From Delphinapterus leucas (lineage: Eukaryota > Chordata > Mammalia > Artiodactyla > Monodontidae): a stretch of DNA of 64,000 nt. The notes under the pieces are model-generated. The model had not been told where the DNA came from and ran no database searches. It saw only the letters and a list, made by a program, of their open reading frames with translations. The stretch is from contig NW_022098045.1 in the NCBI RefSeq assembly GCF_002288925.2, forward strand, positions 6,359,519 to 6,423,518, read 5' to 3'. This document shows, piece by piece, positions 22,754 through 34,390 of the stretch; the first letter of the stretch is position 1, and each line of letters starts with the position of its first letter. Made by a program: the position numbers and the translations under genes.

Positions 22754-23157
22754 TGCTGTGGACTGAATGTCTCCCCAGATTCATATGTTGAAGCCCCAAC
22801 CCCCAATGTGACCGTATTTGGCGAAAGGGCCTTTACAGAAGTAATTAAGGTTAAATGAGGCCATCTTGGTGGTCCTGATCTGATTGGATTGATGCCCTTA
22901 TAAGAGGAGGAGAGTGCCCTTCTTGCTCTCCGATCCCCCCGCCCGAGGTCCACGCCCATGCACCCAGGAAAGGAAATGTGAGCACATTGTGAGAAGGCTG
23001 TCATCTTCAAGCCAGAAAGAGAGCTCTCCCCAGAAACCCAGTCAGGGGGAAACCTTGATTTTGGACTTTCCAGACTCAAGAACTGTGAGAAATAAATTTC
23101 TGTCATTTAAACCACTCAGTCTGTGGTATTTTGTTATGGCAGCCCTAGCAGACCAAA
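22754..23157 (+). mobile_element. MLT1 LTR (ERVL-MaLR), near full length
   Basis: Starts 'tgctgtggactgaatgtctc', continues with 'gattcatatgttgaagcccc' and 'gatgcccttataagaggagg', has the polyadenylation word in 'gtgagaaataaatttctgtc' and ends 'ttttgttatggcagccctag'. This matches the MLT1 LTR from end to end. No internal MaLR sequence is attached, so it is a solo LTR. The 124-codon minus-strand frame here is a shadow. Confidence 0.9.
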
Positions 23158-23519
23158 AATGAGGGGTGATCTGCAGTGACTGCCTGGCTCTGTTTGTAGG
23201 TCTAAACACATGACATCTTCCACATATAATTTGGATTGAATTTTCCTAAATGTACTGACAGTCCCCCTCATTATTTCTTATCTACCAGTTGTCTGCCTTG
23301 TCACCTAGCTTCTGAAATCTTCTGCCAGGCTGGCGTTTCATTACTCAGGGGAGTTAGTGTTGTCTGATGAATTAGAAGAATCATAAAAATGTTAAAATAT
23401 GGTAAAGTAACATTTAAAGATGTTGAAAGAAAATTGTTCCCACTACCAGGTCCTGGGGATCTTTGCATTATTTTCATCTAGGGAAAGGCTCATTTATTCT
23501 TCTTATTTAAAAAAAAAAA
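23158..23519. other. Unassigned noncoding sequence
   Basis: Nothing recognised. Confidence 0.4.
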
Positions 23520-23650
23520 TCTCAAGGCCAGTTCCTTATTTATAACAATCATGTCTTACTGATCATAGTATCTCTAGTATCTAGGGCAGTAAAGCATCTA
23601 TTCTAGAACATAGTATCAACTCAGAAAGTTTATTGAATGAATAATGAAAG
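23520..23650 (+). repeat. Possible L2 3' end
   Basis: 'tctagggcagtaaagcatct' and 'aagtttattgaatgaataat' resemble the terminal part of L2. Confidence 0.45.
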
Positions 23651-24389
23651 TTTTCTGGACCCTTGCCAATTTGTTCTTAGTCTTTGATGTAAAACCTTGT
23701 TAGAAGTCTTTAGAAAGATTAAATAATTATATACTTTAGAACAATCAGTAATACTCTTATTATACTTTTTGTTTTATCCTTTATCTTGGTGTTCAAAGTT
23801 AAAACCCTGAGCTAAATTTAGAGATCCTTTTGTCCTTGAGTTGGTTTCTCAAACTTTATCTTCACGGTGTCTGTGGGCATATAGTCTACAGTATTACTAG
23901 TGGTGATTGCATATTGTTTTCACTCCAAGATTTCATATATTCTCTGATCCTCAAAAGTGGTAGAGAAGAAGGTAGATGAAGAATTTGGAATAATGATCTC
24001 TTTATCATATAAGAGAGTTGGGAGACTCCAACATCATTTTTTAGGGCTTGAAGGAGATTTTTTTCCCTGTAGAGTTTAAATGAAAATCATGGACTTCCAT
24101 AAGTGTTATTTACAGACCTTTTGAAATGAAAGTCAAGAATGAGCAAAAATTTGTTGCAATGAAGGAGGGTATGGAAAACGAAGAGTGGGGTGGGGGACGA
24201 TTGAGACAAAGCTGAGCAGAAATGTGGGTGAGATTCTGGGGATAATGTGTACTAGGTAATTTAGATGAGGTTTTGCAAAAGTTACCCTCATCCTTTTGCT
24301 TCTGCAGGCAACTCATTGTCTTTACCTCAATAACCATGCTTATTGCTTAACCGTGGTTCTTTTGTCTCTCTTCCTGCAAAGTTAGTCTG
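23651..24389. other. Unassigned noncoding sequence
   Basis: Nothing recognised on either strand. Confidence 0.4.
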
Positions 24390-24610
24390 GGCTCTCGAAG
24401 CCAAGTTGCCTGGGTTCAAATCCTGCCTCTTCCACTTAATATTTGTGTGATCTTGGGCAAGTTACTGAATTTCTCTATATCTCAGTGAAGTGAAGAAGCA
24501 TCTGTAAAATGGGGCAGATACTTCAATGAATTGTCATGGAGGTTTAATGTGCTCATACATGTAAAGGACTGGCACACAAGAAGATGTCAATAATTAGTAG
24601 TTACTATTTT
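24390..24610 (+). repeat. MIR SINE, nearly full length
   Basis: A well-preserved MIR: 'gttgcctgggttcaaatcct', 'gtgatcttgggcaagttact', 'catctgtaaaatggggcaga' and 'ctggcacacaagaagatgtc'. An ATC-rich simple repeat follows at about 24612-24650. Confidence 0.85.
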
Positions 24611-24611
24611 A

Positions 24612-24650
24612 TTATCATCATCATCATTGTCATCACCATCATCTTTGTTT
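24612..24650. repeat. Imperfect (ATC)n simple repeat
   Basis: A run of ATC/ATT triplets joined to the end of the MIR, probably grown from its AT-rich tail. Confidence 0.7.
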
Positions 24651-25880
24651 CTCCCAGGGAGCCTAGCACATCAGTATCTTATTAACTGATTAAGTTTTTA
24701 AAATAATACGTGGCACCGTGAAAGAATTTTCAAGTGGAAAAGCTCAGAAGTTAGGCAATTTGTTGGACAGAAGATGTATCTTGTTTCAGATTACATAGAG
24801 AAGATTGGACAAGGAAGAAGGAGTGAGACAAAGGAAAAAGTTGAGAGTAGAGAGTGGACTGAATATTCACAGGTGAGCAGAGAATTCACACAGCACTTTT
24901 AGAGCAGGACGGGGTAGCAGGTGCTTTTGAGGCTTTGCATCACATCTCCTCCACCCATCTCTGCTTTCAGCTGCTTCTTTTGGGGGTTGGATGTGTCATA
25001 GGTCCATGCAAGCTCAGACTCGCACTACCAGTGCCTCACCTGAATTATCAGGCAGCCTCTTTTCATCTTCTATCTCAGGACGTTTTCAGACCACTGGAGT
25101 CAGCTTGGCCAGCAGCAGGCAAGTGCAGCATGTAAGTATCATGGAGTTTATGCCCCCTGAAAATTCTCAACCAATAGTCCCAGCCTTCTGCCCTGCAGAC
25201 GAACATTCTGGGAAGCATTTTCTTAGCCTCTTAGAGGTCCCACTGTCAGCCCCAGTTGACCATGATCTTTATAACACATCTTCATATTGGCTTTTCCTCT
25301 GTCTTTGTGTCACTCTTCCCTCCCACTCACTCATGCTTTGTGGGACATCTTCCAAATGAATTACCTTTTCCCTGAGTCCTTGACCTTGTGTTAGGCCTTG
25401 CTTTGGGAAGAAGCCAAACAAATAAGAAAATGAAAGGAAGAGTGAAGGAAATTGATAGGCCAGTGTTCACTTGGGATGCTCTTTGCCATTTTTTCTGGTA
25501 CCTAGCTTGCTGCTAAAATACCTTAAAATTATTTCAATATCTTAACGTCTTTCAACTGTATTGAAATTTTCTTGAGGACAAGGACAATTTTCTTTAAATG
25601 TATTTCATGTACCCCACCTTCTGTCACTCAGTGGTAGGCATATCTGTTGCTGGATTGGTTTTCTAGTTGAATCTCACAATTCCTCTTGGCACTGTTATTT
25701 CAGAGGAATCTGGTTTTACCAGTGGGGAATCAGTGGCAAATGATAAATGACTTCTATTAGTTTGGGGACTTTAGGTTTTAAGAGCAGTGGCTCATGTGAT
25801 CTTTGTAGCTGAAGAACAACTGTGGCTTCTGTGAGTGATTGTCTCTCCAGAGATGATCACCTCTGTAGGTCCCCTTAGCT
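24651..25880. other. Unassigned noncoding sequence
   Basis: Nothing recognised with confidence. A 122-codon plus-strand frame (24991-25359) has no domain, signal or coherent splice sites and is judged to be chance. Confidence 0.4.
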
Positions 25881-26088
25881 TGATGTCCTTTCATGGAATG
25901 GTGACATTTCTTGGCTTTCTGTTTTTGATCTGTTTGTATGAGAAAAAAATGAATTCTTCGGGGAGGATACTACTGTAGGGCATTTGATGTCCTTTCATGG
26001 AATGGTGACATTTCTTGGCTTTCTGTTTTTGATCTGTTTGTATGAGAAAAAAATGAATTCTTTGGGGAGGATACTACTGTAGGGCATT
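25881..26088. repeat. 104 bp tandem duplication, two copies
   Basis: The unit 25881-25984 is repeated directly at 25985-26088 with a single difference (C at 25959, T at 26063). The unit begins 'tgatgtcctttcatggaatg'. The unit itself matches no repeat I know. Near identity points to a recent event, a minisatellite-like polymorphism or an assembly error. Confidence 0.97.
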
Positions 26089-26594
26089 TGTCTACAGAGC
26101 ATGAAAGCAATTTTTACAAATTAAGGACTGAGCAAATCAGTAAAATGGTCAAAATAAAGTAACTAATTAGTATTTTGAAATATCTAGTACTTGTAATATG
26201 CCAATTTATCTTTTTTGGCCTTAACTCATATTCCCTCATGAAGAGATCCATGAGAATATCTGTGCACTTGCATGATATCCAGACTTCCACCTCCTTTCTT
26301 GATTTGATTAAGAAAAGAAGGAGTCCATTAGGATCAATGATGGTGCCACATGTAATCAGGCCTGTGAAGTTGGAAAGACAGAAACTATTTCGATGATTTA
26401 ATATTTGAAAAGTGATTATAATTGTGTCTGGCACGTGGTAAATACTCAGTAAATGTCACTTCTGATGATGATGTGCGAGTAACAACCACACAAACAGTCA
26501 GAGAAGCCCCCTAATGCCATCAACTTGCATTTTTCCCTTGAGATTTGGGACCATAGGGTAGGGGATACCTAAAGGATAGGCAAAGAGAGCTCTC
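26089..26594. other. Unassigned noncoding sequence
   Basis: A short MIR-like tail ('gtctggcacgtggtaaatac') may lie near 26425-26460. The 106-codon minus-strand frame has no recognisable domain. Confidence 0.4.
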
Positions 26595-26939
26595 TGTATG
26601 TCTTATTCTGTTGGGGCTGCTCTAATAGAATACCACGGACTGGGTGGCTTATAAACAACAGACATTTATTTATCAGAGTTCTAGAGGCTGGGAAGTCCAA
26701 TATCAAGGTGCCAGCAGATTCAGTGTCTGGTGAGAGCCTGCTTCCTGGTTCATAGACAGCTGGGCTCTTGCTGTGTCCTCACATGGAAGAAGGAATGAGG
26801 GAGCTCTCTGGGGTCTCTTTTATAAAAGTAGTAACTCCATTCGACCTCATGACCTAATCATCTCCCAGAGGCCCACCCCACATTTGGGGTTAGGTGTCAA
26901 CGTGAATTTTGAGGAGATACAGACATTCAGTCTATAGCA
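26595..26939 (-). mobile_element. MaLR-type LTR (MLT1/MST class), antisense
   Basis: On this strand: 'tgtatgtcttattctgttgg', 'gactgggtggcttataaaca', 'cagagttctagaggctggga', 'cttcctggttcatagacagc', 'tgtcctcacatggaagaagg', and an end 'acagacattcagtctatagca'. Read in reverse it is a complete MaLR LTR with TG...CA ends. Solo LTR, no coding sequence. Confidence 0.8.
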
Positions 26940-27920
26940 CTGCATTTGTTAAATATAACTTTTTAATAGAAACACAGGTAGCAAGAACCACTCCCTTCCC
27001 CCTTGCCACCCGCTCCCCCAGCTCTCTGCCCATTCAATGTGAAGAAATTGAAAGCTGGTCTTATCTTATGGCTGATGTAATGTGCATTTCACTTGGAATG
27101 ATGAAGCAGTATTGTCGACAGTAGGTTTCTAGCCCTTTGTAGAACCTTATTTTTCCTGCGGTTGTTACCACTCTAAATAGATGTCAGGTTAACCAAAAAG
27201 GAACAGAGCTCTTTTCTCGGACACAACATGTGCTCAACCACAAGTAATTCACTATAACCTTCTGGGAGACATGAATCTGTGCCTCATATTAAATATACAT
27301 ATAATATGGAGCTAGTGACAAGGCCACACCCCTGCCATTTGTTGTTGCTGACATATTTCTCCCAAAGCAGCACTGCTGGTTATTATGAAAGCAAAGCAGG
27401 TTTGAGTGGAGAAAGAATAAGCTGCAGCTGAAAGAAAATAAGAGACTAGCTTCTAACACATACTGGGAGGCAATCTTTCAACTTTCTTCCTGTGTTATTT
27501 CGAAGTTAAATAAAGGGATTGCTGCAATACTGATGTGATCAATCTATTCAAGAAAGTAACACATCCAAGTTTGCTACATAGCCCTGGAATTACATTATTT
27601 TTTTCAGACAAGTAGCTGCCAAAGAAGTCAGTGAGGCATCAGTTTGATGAAACCTCTTCTGGCAAATTGCCGTTTCTAATGATCCAGTGTATTTACCTCT
27701 GTAGTCATTATCTTTCATCACTCAGTGTCTGTACTTCAAGGGGAGATGTCTCCTCTTATGAAAAAGTGATGGGGATGTTGTAACTTGCAGTTTTCAGCAT
27801 GCCTTGTTTATCCCCAAGTCTGGAAGGCCAAGTGAGAATCTTTTCCTTTTTTTCCCAACTGTTCCGTTTTCAGCCATTTCTTTCTCTCAAACATAATGAG
27901 TTGTCAGTAACTATTTGAAC
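26940..27920. other. Unassigned noncoding sequence
   Basis: Nothing recognised. Ordinary AT-rich sequence. Confidence 0.4.
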
Positions 27921-28140
27921 TTTTGTTCATCTTTTTCCCATCTCAGATTTACTCTAATTGTATTTGCACAGAGCACGTATTTCATTTTGGTTTTTATCTG
28001 GCTTTTGGTCTATGTGTCTGCCTCTCCGTCTTGAGGTCAGAGACCATGTCTTATCTTTTTTTGGTGTTAGTGGGAAGACTGGGCTTTTCACGAAGTACAC
28101 ACTCAAGAACTGTTACTTAGATGAAATGTTTATTGAGTGA
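27921..28140 (+). repeat. L2 3' end
   Basis: 'gaggtcagagaccatgtctt' followed by 'gaaatgtttattgagtgaat' is the L2 3' UTR pattern. Diverged. Confidence 0.5.
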
Positions 28141-28773
28141 ATATTAAAATATCATAGTTATTAAGTTTTAATACTAAAAGTATAAAATTATTGACGAATT
28201 AGAAGAAAGTATTAGGAGTTAATTGGAATCATAGAATTTTTAAAAGTGTATGGAATTTTAGAGGAACTTGAGACTTTGGTCCCACATCTCTGTTTCACAG
28301 ATGGAGAATCTTGCTTTGGATGAGAAGTCCATGGGCCATGCACTCCAGTCTTTTAAGTGCTTTGATAAGAGAGCTGTGGAATTAGCCTATGAAGGACCTG
28401 TTGTCAAATTAATTCTAAGAATGATATAAGGGCTCTGAGCTTTCACCCCACATTCACCCGTCTACATATGATGTGCATTAATTGTAAAGTTAAGACTCAA
28501 CCAATTGCTTCTGAAAATTTGTAATATTAAGAACAAAATCAAGTCAACTTTATAGCCGAATGCCTGCTCATTTTAACTGACTATAAAGCCAGGTGAGAAA
28601 CAAAGGAGGTGTCGAAAACACGAAAAACACTGAGGACCTTCGTGAAAATTGTCAGAGCTCTCTTCTCTGGGGATTCATTGTGATTTGGGGGAGAAGAAAG
28701 ATAATAAACATTTTTTGATAGCCTACCATGTGTCAGACCCTGTCACATTTATTAGATCCAACAGTCCTTTAAA
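28141..28773. other. Unassigned noncoding sequence
   Basis: A weak MIR-like stretch may exist near 28270-28320. Nothing else is recognised. Confidence 0.35.
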
Positions 28774-28985
28774 TGAGTGGGTCTCAACCAGCAGTGACTT
28801 GGCTCCCCTCTCCCCAGGGGACATTTGGCAATGTCTGGAAATAACTTTGATTGTCATTACTGAGGTGTTGCTATTATCATCTAGTGGGTAGAGGTCATGG
28901 TTGCCGCCAAACATTCTAACTTGCCCAGGAAAGCCCTCACAGAAAACAGTTATCCAGCCCAAAATGTCAGCAGTGTCACAGCAGA
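28774..28985 (+). mobile_element. MER20 (hAT-Charlie) DNA transposon
   Basis: Close to the MER20 consensus: 'gtgggtctcaaccagcagtg', 'aggggacatttggcaatgtc', 'tagtgggtagaggtcatggt', 'tatccagcccaaaatgtcag'. Non-autonomous, no transposase. Members of this family elsewhere in mammals carry regulatory sites, but nothing here shows activity. Confidence 0.9.
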
Positions 28986-29129
28986 GCAACCCTGTAAACT
29001 AAATAATATATTATCCTCATACTTACAGAAAATCGAGGGTTGGTGTTACCCAGCTAGTAAGTGGATTGGGCCTTTGGGCCCAGATTTCTCAGAAGACCCC
29101 AAAACTTGTGCCTCTTCATTAACCCACTT

Positions 29130-29270
29130 TCTAAATGAAACAGCAACTCCCAAACATACATTTGCATGAGCATCCAAAGGGAGTTTGTTAGAATTCAGGT
29201 CTCTAGATCTACCCCTAGAGATTCAGTTGTATTTGGTCTGGTGTAGAACATGGAATTTGCATTATTTTAA
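29130..29270 (+). mobile_element. MER5-like element, left part (split by L1)
   Basis: 'catacatttgcatgagcatc', 'agggagtttgttagaattca' and 'ctacccctagagattcagtt' follow a MER5-type element. The sequence is broken at 'tggaatttgcattattttaa' by L1 copy A and continues at 35526 beyond it. Confidence 0.7.
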
Positions 29271-29376
29271 CATCTTTATTGGAGTATTATTGCTTTAAAA
29301 TGGTGTGTTACTTTCTGCTTTATAACAAAGGGAATCAGATATACATATACATATATCCCCATATCTCCTCCCTCTT

Positions 29377-29476
29377 NNNNNNNNNNNNNNNNNNNNNNNN
29401 NNNNNNNNNNNNNNNNNNNNNNNNNNNNNNNNNNNNNNNNNNNNNNNNNNNNNNNNNNNNNNNNNNNNNNNNNNNN
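29377..29476. other. Assembly gap (100 N)
   Basis: Exactly 100 Ns, the conventional placeholder for a gap of unknown length. By alignment with L1 copy B the edges correspond to 56474 and 56785, so about 310 bp of L1 3' end sequence is probably missing. The end of ORF2 of copy A falls in it. Confidence 0.95.
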
Positions 29477-29549
29477 ACTTCACTCTGTATGACAGACTCT
29501 AGGTCCATCCACCTCACTACAAATAATTCAATTTCATTTCTTCTTATGG

Positions 29550-32378
29550 CTAATATTCCATTGTGTATATGTGCCACATCTTCTTTATCCATTCATCTGT
29601 CGATGGACACTTAGGTTGCTTCCATGTCCTGGCTACTGTAAATAGAGCTGCAATGAACACTGTGGTACATGACTCTTTTTGAATTATGGTTTTCTCAGGG
29701 TATATGCTCAGGAGTGGGATTGCTGGGTCGTATGGTAGTTCTATTTTTAGTATTTTAAGGAACCTCCATGCTGTTCTCCATAGAGGCTGTATCAATTTAC
29801 ATTCCCACCGACAGTGCAAGAGGGTTCCCTTTTCTCCACACCCTCTCCAGCATTTGTTCTTTGTAGAGTTTTTGATGATGGCCATTGTGACTGGTGTGAG
29901 GTGATACCTCACTGTAGTTTTGATTTGTATTTCTGTAAGGATTAGTGATATTGAGAATCCTTTCATGTGTTTGTTGGTAATCTGTATATCTTCTTTGGAG
30001 AAATGTCTATTTAGGCCTTCTTCCCATTTTTGGATTGGGTTGTTTGTTTTTTTGATATTGAGCTGAATGAGCTACTTGTAAATTTTGGAGATTAATCCTT
30101 TGTCAGTTGCTTCATTTACAAATATTTTCTCCCATTCTGAGAGTTGTCTTTTCATCTTGCTTATGGTTTCCTTTGCTGTGCAAAAGCTTTTAAGTTTCAT
30201 TAGGTCCCATTTGTTTAATTTTGTTTTTATTTCCATTTCTCTAGGAGGTGGGTCAAAAAGGATCTTGCTGTGACTTATGTCATAGAGTGTTCTGCCTATG
30301 TTTTCCTCTAAGAGTTTGATAGTGTCTGACCTTACATGTAGGTGTTTAATCCATTTTGAGTTTTTTTGTGTGTTTAGTGTTAGGAAGTGTTCTAATTTCA
30401 TTCTTTTACATGTAGCTGTCCAGTTTTCTCAGCACCACTTATTGAAGAGGCTGTCTTTTCTCCATCATATATTCTTGCCTCCTTTATAAAAAATAAGGTG
30501 ACTAGATGTGTGTGGGTTTATCTCTGGGCTTTCTATCCTCCTGTTCCATTGACCTATCTGTCTGTTTTTGTGCCAGTACCATACTGTCTTGATTACTGTA
30601 GCTTTGTAGTATAGTCTAAAGTCAGGGAGCCTGATTCCTCCAGCTCTATTTTTCTTTCTCAAGGTTGCTTTGGCTATTCGGGGTCTTTTGTGTTTCATAT
30701 TAATTGTGAAATTTTTTGTTCTCGTTCTGTGAAAAATGCCATTGGTAGTTTGATAGGGATTGCACTGAATCTGTGGATTGCTTTGGGTAGTAGAGTCATT
30801 TTCATAATGTTGATTCTTCCAGTCCAAGAACATGGTATATCTCACCATCTGTTTTTATCATCTTTAATTTCATTCATCAGTGTCCTATAATTTTCTGCAT
30901 ACAGGTCTTTTGTCTCCTTAGGTAGGTTTATTCCTAGGTATTTTATTCTTTTTGTTACAGTGGTATATGGGAATGTTTCCTTAATTTCTCTTTAGGATTT
31001 TTCATCATTAGTGTATAGGAATGCAAGAGATTTCTGTGCATTAATTTTGTATCTGGCTACTTTACCAAATTCATTGATTAGCTCTAGTAGTTTTCTGGTA
31101 GCATCTTTAGGATTCTCTATGTATAGTATCATGTCTTCTGCAAACAGTGTCAGCTTTACTTCTTGTTTTCTGATTTGGATTCGTTTTATTTCTTTTTCTT
31201 CTCTGATTGCTGTGGCTAAAACTTCCAAAACTATGTAGAATAATAGTAGTGAGAGTGGGCAACCTTCTCTTGTTCCTGACTTAGAGAAAATGGTTTCAGT
31301 TTGTCACCATTAAGAATGATGTTGGCTGTGGGTTTGTCATATATGGCCTTTATTATGTTGAGGAAAGTTCCCTCTATGCCTACTTTCTGCAGGGTTTTTA
31401 TCATAAATGGATGTTGAACTTTGTCGAAAGCTTTTTCTGTGTCTATTGAGATGATCATATGGTTTTTCTCCTTCAATTTGTTAATATGGTTTATCACATT
31501 GATTGATTTGCGTATATTGAAGAATCCTTGCATTCCTGGAATAAACCCCACTTGATCATGGTGTATGATCCTTTTAATGTGCTGTTGGATTCTGTTTGCT
31601 AGTATTTTGTTGAGGATTTTTGCATCTATGTTCATCAGTGATATTGGCCTGTAGTTTCCTTTATTTGTGACATCTTTGTCTGGTTTTGCTATCAGGGTGA
31701 TGGGGGCCTCGTAGAATGAGTTTGGGAGGGTTCCTCTCTATGCTCTATTTTGAAAGAGTTTGAGAAGGATAGATGTTAGCTCTTCTCTAAATGTTTGATA
31801 GAATTCGCCTGTGAAGCCATCTGCTCCTGAGCTTTTGTTTGTTGGAAGATTTTTAATCACTGTCTCAATTTCAGTGCCTGTGATTGGTCTGTTTACATTT
31901 TCCTTTTCCTCTTGGTTCAGTCTCGGAAGGTTGTGCTTTTCTAAGCATTTGTCCATTTCTTCCAAGTTGTCCATTTTATTGGCATATAGTTGCTTGTAGT
32001 AATCTCTCATGATCCTTTGTATTTCTGCAGTGTCAGTTGTTACTTCTCCTTTTTCATTTCTAATTCTATTGATTTCAGTCTTCTCCCTTTTTTTCTTGAT
32101 GAGTCTGGCTAATGGTTTATCAATTTTGTTTATCTTGTCAAAGAACCAGCCTTAAGGTTTATTGATCTTTGCTATTGTTTCCTTCATTTCTTTTTCATTT
32201 ATTTCTGATCTGATCTTTATGATTTCTTTGCTTCTGCTAACTTTGGTTTTTTTTTTGTTGTTCTTCTTCTTTCTCTAATTGCTTTAGGTGTAAGTTTAGG
32301 TTGTTTATTTGAGATGTTTCCTGTTTCTTGAGGTAGGATTGTATTGCTATAAACTCCTCTTAGAACTGCTTCTAAGTT
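29550..32378 (-). pseudogene. L1 copy A ORF2 remnant (reverse transcriptase)
   Basis: Remnants of ORF2p lie in at least six pieces (32010-31738, 31635-31231, 31228-30992, 30848-30465, 30401-30072, 29966-29550), separated by stops and frameshifts. The reverse-transcriptase palm motif reads F-A-E-D at 31130-31144 instead of F-A-D-D: the first catalytic Asp is Glu (codon 31136-31138). The N-terminal endonuclease domain is absent because of a deletion at about 32372-32380 that removes what corresponds to about 59675-60560 in copy B. The Cys-rich C-terminal block remains near 29810-29870. Confidence 0.9.
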
Positions 32379-32453
32379 AGTGTTCCTATTACCATTTTCT
32401 TAACTGTTTTGGGTTTGTTATTGTAGGTCTTTTCCTTCTCTTGTGTTTCTTGC

Positions 32454-33347
32454 CTAGAGAAGTTCCTTTAGCATTTGTTGTAAAGCTGGTTTGGTGGTGC
32501 TGAATTCTCTTAGCTTTTGCTTGTCTGAAAAGCTTTTAATTTCTCCATCCAATCTGAATGAGATCCTTGCTGGGTAGAGTAATATTGGTTGCAGGTTTTT
32601 CCCTTTCATCACTTGAAATATGTCCTGCCAGTCCCTTCTGGCTTGCAGAGTTTCTGCTGAAAGATCAGCTGTTAATCTTATGGGGATTCCCTTGTATGTT
32701 ATTGGTTGTTTTTCCCTTGCTGCTTTTAATACTTTTTGTTTGTATTTAATTTTTGGTAGTTTGATTAATATATGTCTTGGCATGTTTCTCCTTGGATTTA
32801 TCCTGTATGGGACTCTCTGTGCTTCCTGGACTTGATTTGCTATTTCCTTTCCCATATTAGGGAAGTTTTCAACTATAGTCTCTTCAAATATTTTCTCAGT
32901 CCCTTTCTTTTTCTCTTCTTCTTCCGAGACCCCTATAATTTGAATGTTGCTGTGTTTAATGTTGTCCTAGAGGGCTCTGAGACTGTCCTCAGTTCTTTTC
33001 ATTCTTTTTTCTTTATTCTGCTCTGCAGTAGTTATTTTCACTATTTTATGTTCCAGGTCACTTATCCATTCTTCTGCCTCAGTTATTCTGCTATTGATTC
33101 CTTCTAGAGAATTTTTAATTTCATTTATTGTGTTGTTCATCATTGTTTGTTTGCTGTTTAGTTCTTCTAGGTCCTTGTTAAACGTTTCTTGTATTTTCTC
33201 CATTCTATTTCCAAGATTTTGGTTCATCTTTACTGTCATTACTCTGAATTCTTTTTCAGGTAGACTGCCTATTTCCTCTTCATTTGTTTGGTCTGGCAGG
33301 CTTTTATATTGCTCCTTCATCTGCTGTGTGTTTTTCTGTCTTCTCAT
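32454..33347 (-). pseudogene. L1 copy A ORF1, one nonsense codon
   Basis: ORF1p is the RNA-binding trimeric chaperone of L1. The frame from the ATG at 33347 to the TAG at 32454 is 298 codons long and fully in register, interrupted only by a TAG at codon 127 (32967-32969), which most simply derives from a TGG Trp codon. The N-terminal part (roughly residues 40-120) is rich in Glu/Lys/Asn with heptad-like spacing, as for the ORF1p coiled coil. The remainder corresponds to the RRM and C-terminal domains, ending in a Lys-Glu-Leu-Leu tail. Confidence 0.92.
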
Positions 33348-33857
33348 TTTGCTTATCTTACTGTGTATGGGGTCTCCTTTTTGCAGGCTGTAGGTTCGTA
33401 ATTCCCGTTGTTTTTGGTGTCTGTCCCCAGTGGCTAAAGTTGGTTCAGTGGGTTGTGTAGGCTTCCTGGTGGAGGGGACTAGTGCCTGTGTTCTGGTGGA
33501 TGAGGCTGGATCTTGTCTTTCTGGTGGGCATGTCCACGTCTGGTGGTGTGTTTTGGGGTGTGTGTGGACTTATTATGATTTTAGGCAGCCTCTCTGCTAA
33601 TGGGTGGGGTTGTGTTCCTGTCTTGCTAGTTGTTTGGCATGGGATATCCGGCTCTGAAGCTTACTGGTCGTTGAGTGGAGGTGGGTCTTAGCGTTGAGAT
33701 GGAGATCTTTGGGAGAACTTTCGCTATTTGATATTACATGGAGTCGGGAGGTCTCTGGTAGACCAATGTCCTGAAGTTGGCTCTCCCACCTCAGAGGCAC
33801 AGGCCTTACACCCGGCTGGAGCACCAAGACCCTGTCAGCCACATGGCTCAGATTTAA

Positions 33858-34260
33858 AAGGAGAAAAAAGAAAGAAAGAAGGAAAAAATAAAATAAAATA
33901 AAACAGAATAGTTATTAAAATAAAAAATTACTAAAAATAAAAAAAATGTAAAAGTAATTTAAAAAAGGAAGAAAGAAGAGAGCAACCAAACCAAAAAACA
34001 AATCCACCAATGATAAGAAGCGCTAAAAACTATACTAAGAAAACAAAAACAAAAAAATGGAAAGACAGATCTCTAGGACAAATGGTAAAAGAAAAGCTAT
34101 ACAGACAAAATCACACAAAGACACATACACATACACACAAAAAGAGAAAAGGGGAAAAAATATCTATATATATATATTTAAAAAAAGGAAGAGAGCAACC
34201 AAATCAATAAACAAATCTACCAATGATAATAAACTCTAAAGACTAAACTAAGATAAACAT
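33858..34260. repeat. A-rich low-complexity tract in the L1 A 5' region
   Basis: A stretch of AAAT, GAAA and AAC-rich sequence between ORF1 and the GC-rich 5' region of the L1. A matching tract exists in copy B at 62036-62350, so it belongs to the element and is not a chance insertion. Confidence 0.8.
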
Positions 34261-34390
34261 AAAACCAGAAACAAATTAGACGCACAAAGCAAACCCCAAG
34301 TCTACAGGTGCTCCCAAAGTCCTCCGCCTCAATTTTGGGATGATTTGTTGTCTATTCAGGTATTCCAGAGATGCAGGTACATCAAGTTGA

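Noticed and set aside
22732..23106. 124-codon minus-strand ORF
   Set aside because: It is the reverse reading of an MLT1 LTR.
24991..25359. 122-codon plus-strand ORF
   Set aside because: No domain, no splice pattern, Ser-rich chance composition; no support beyond length.
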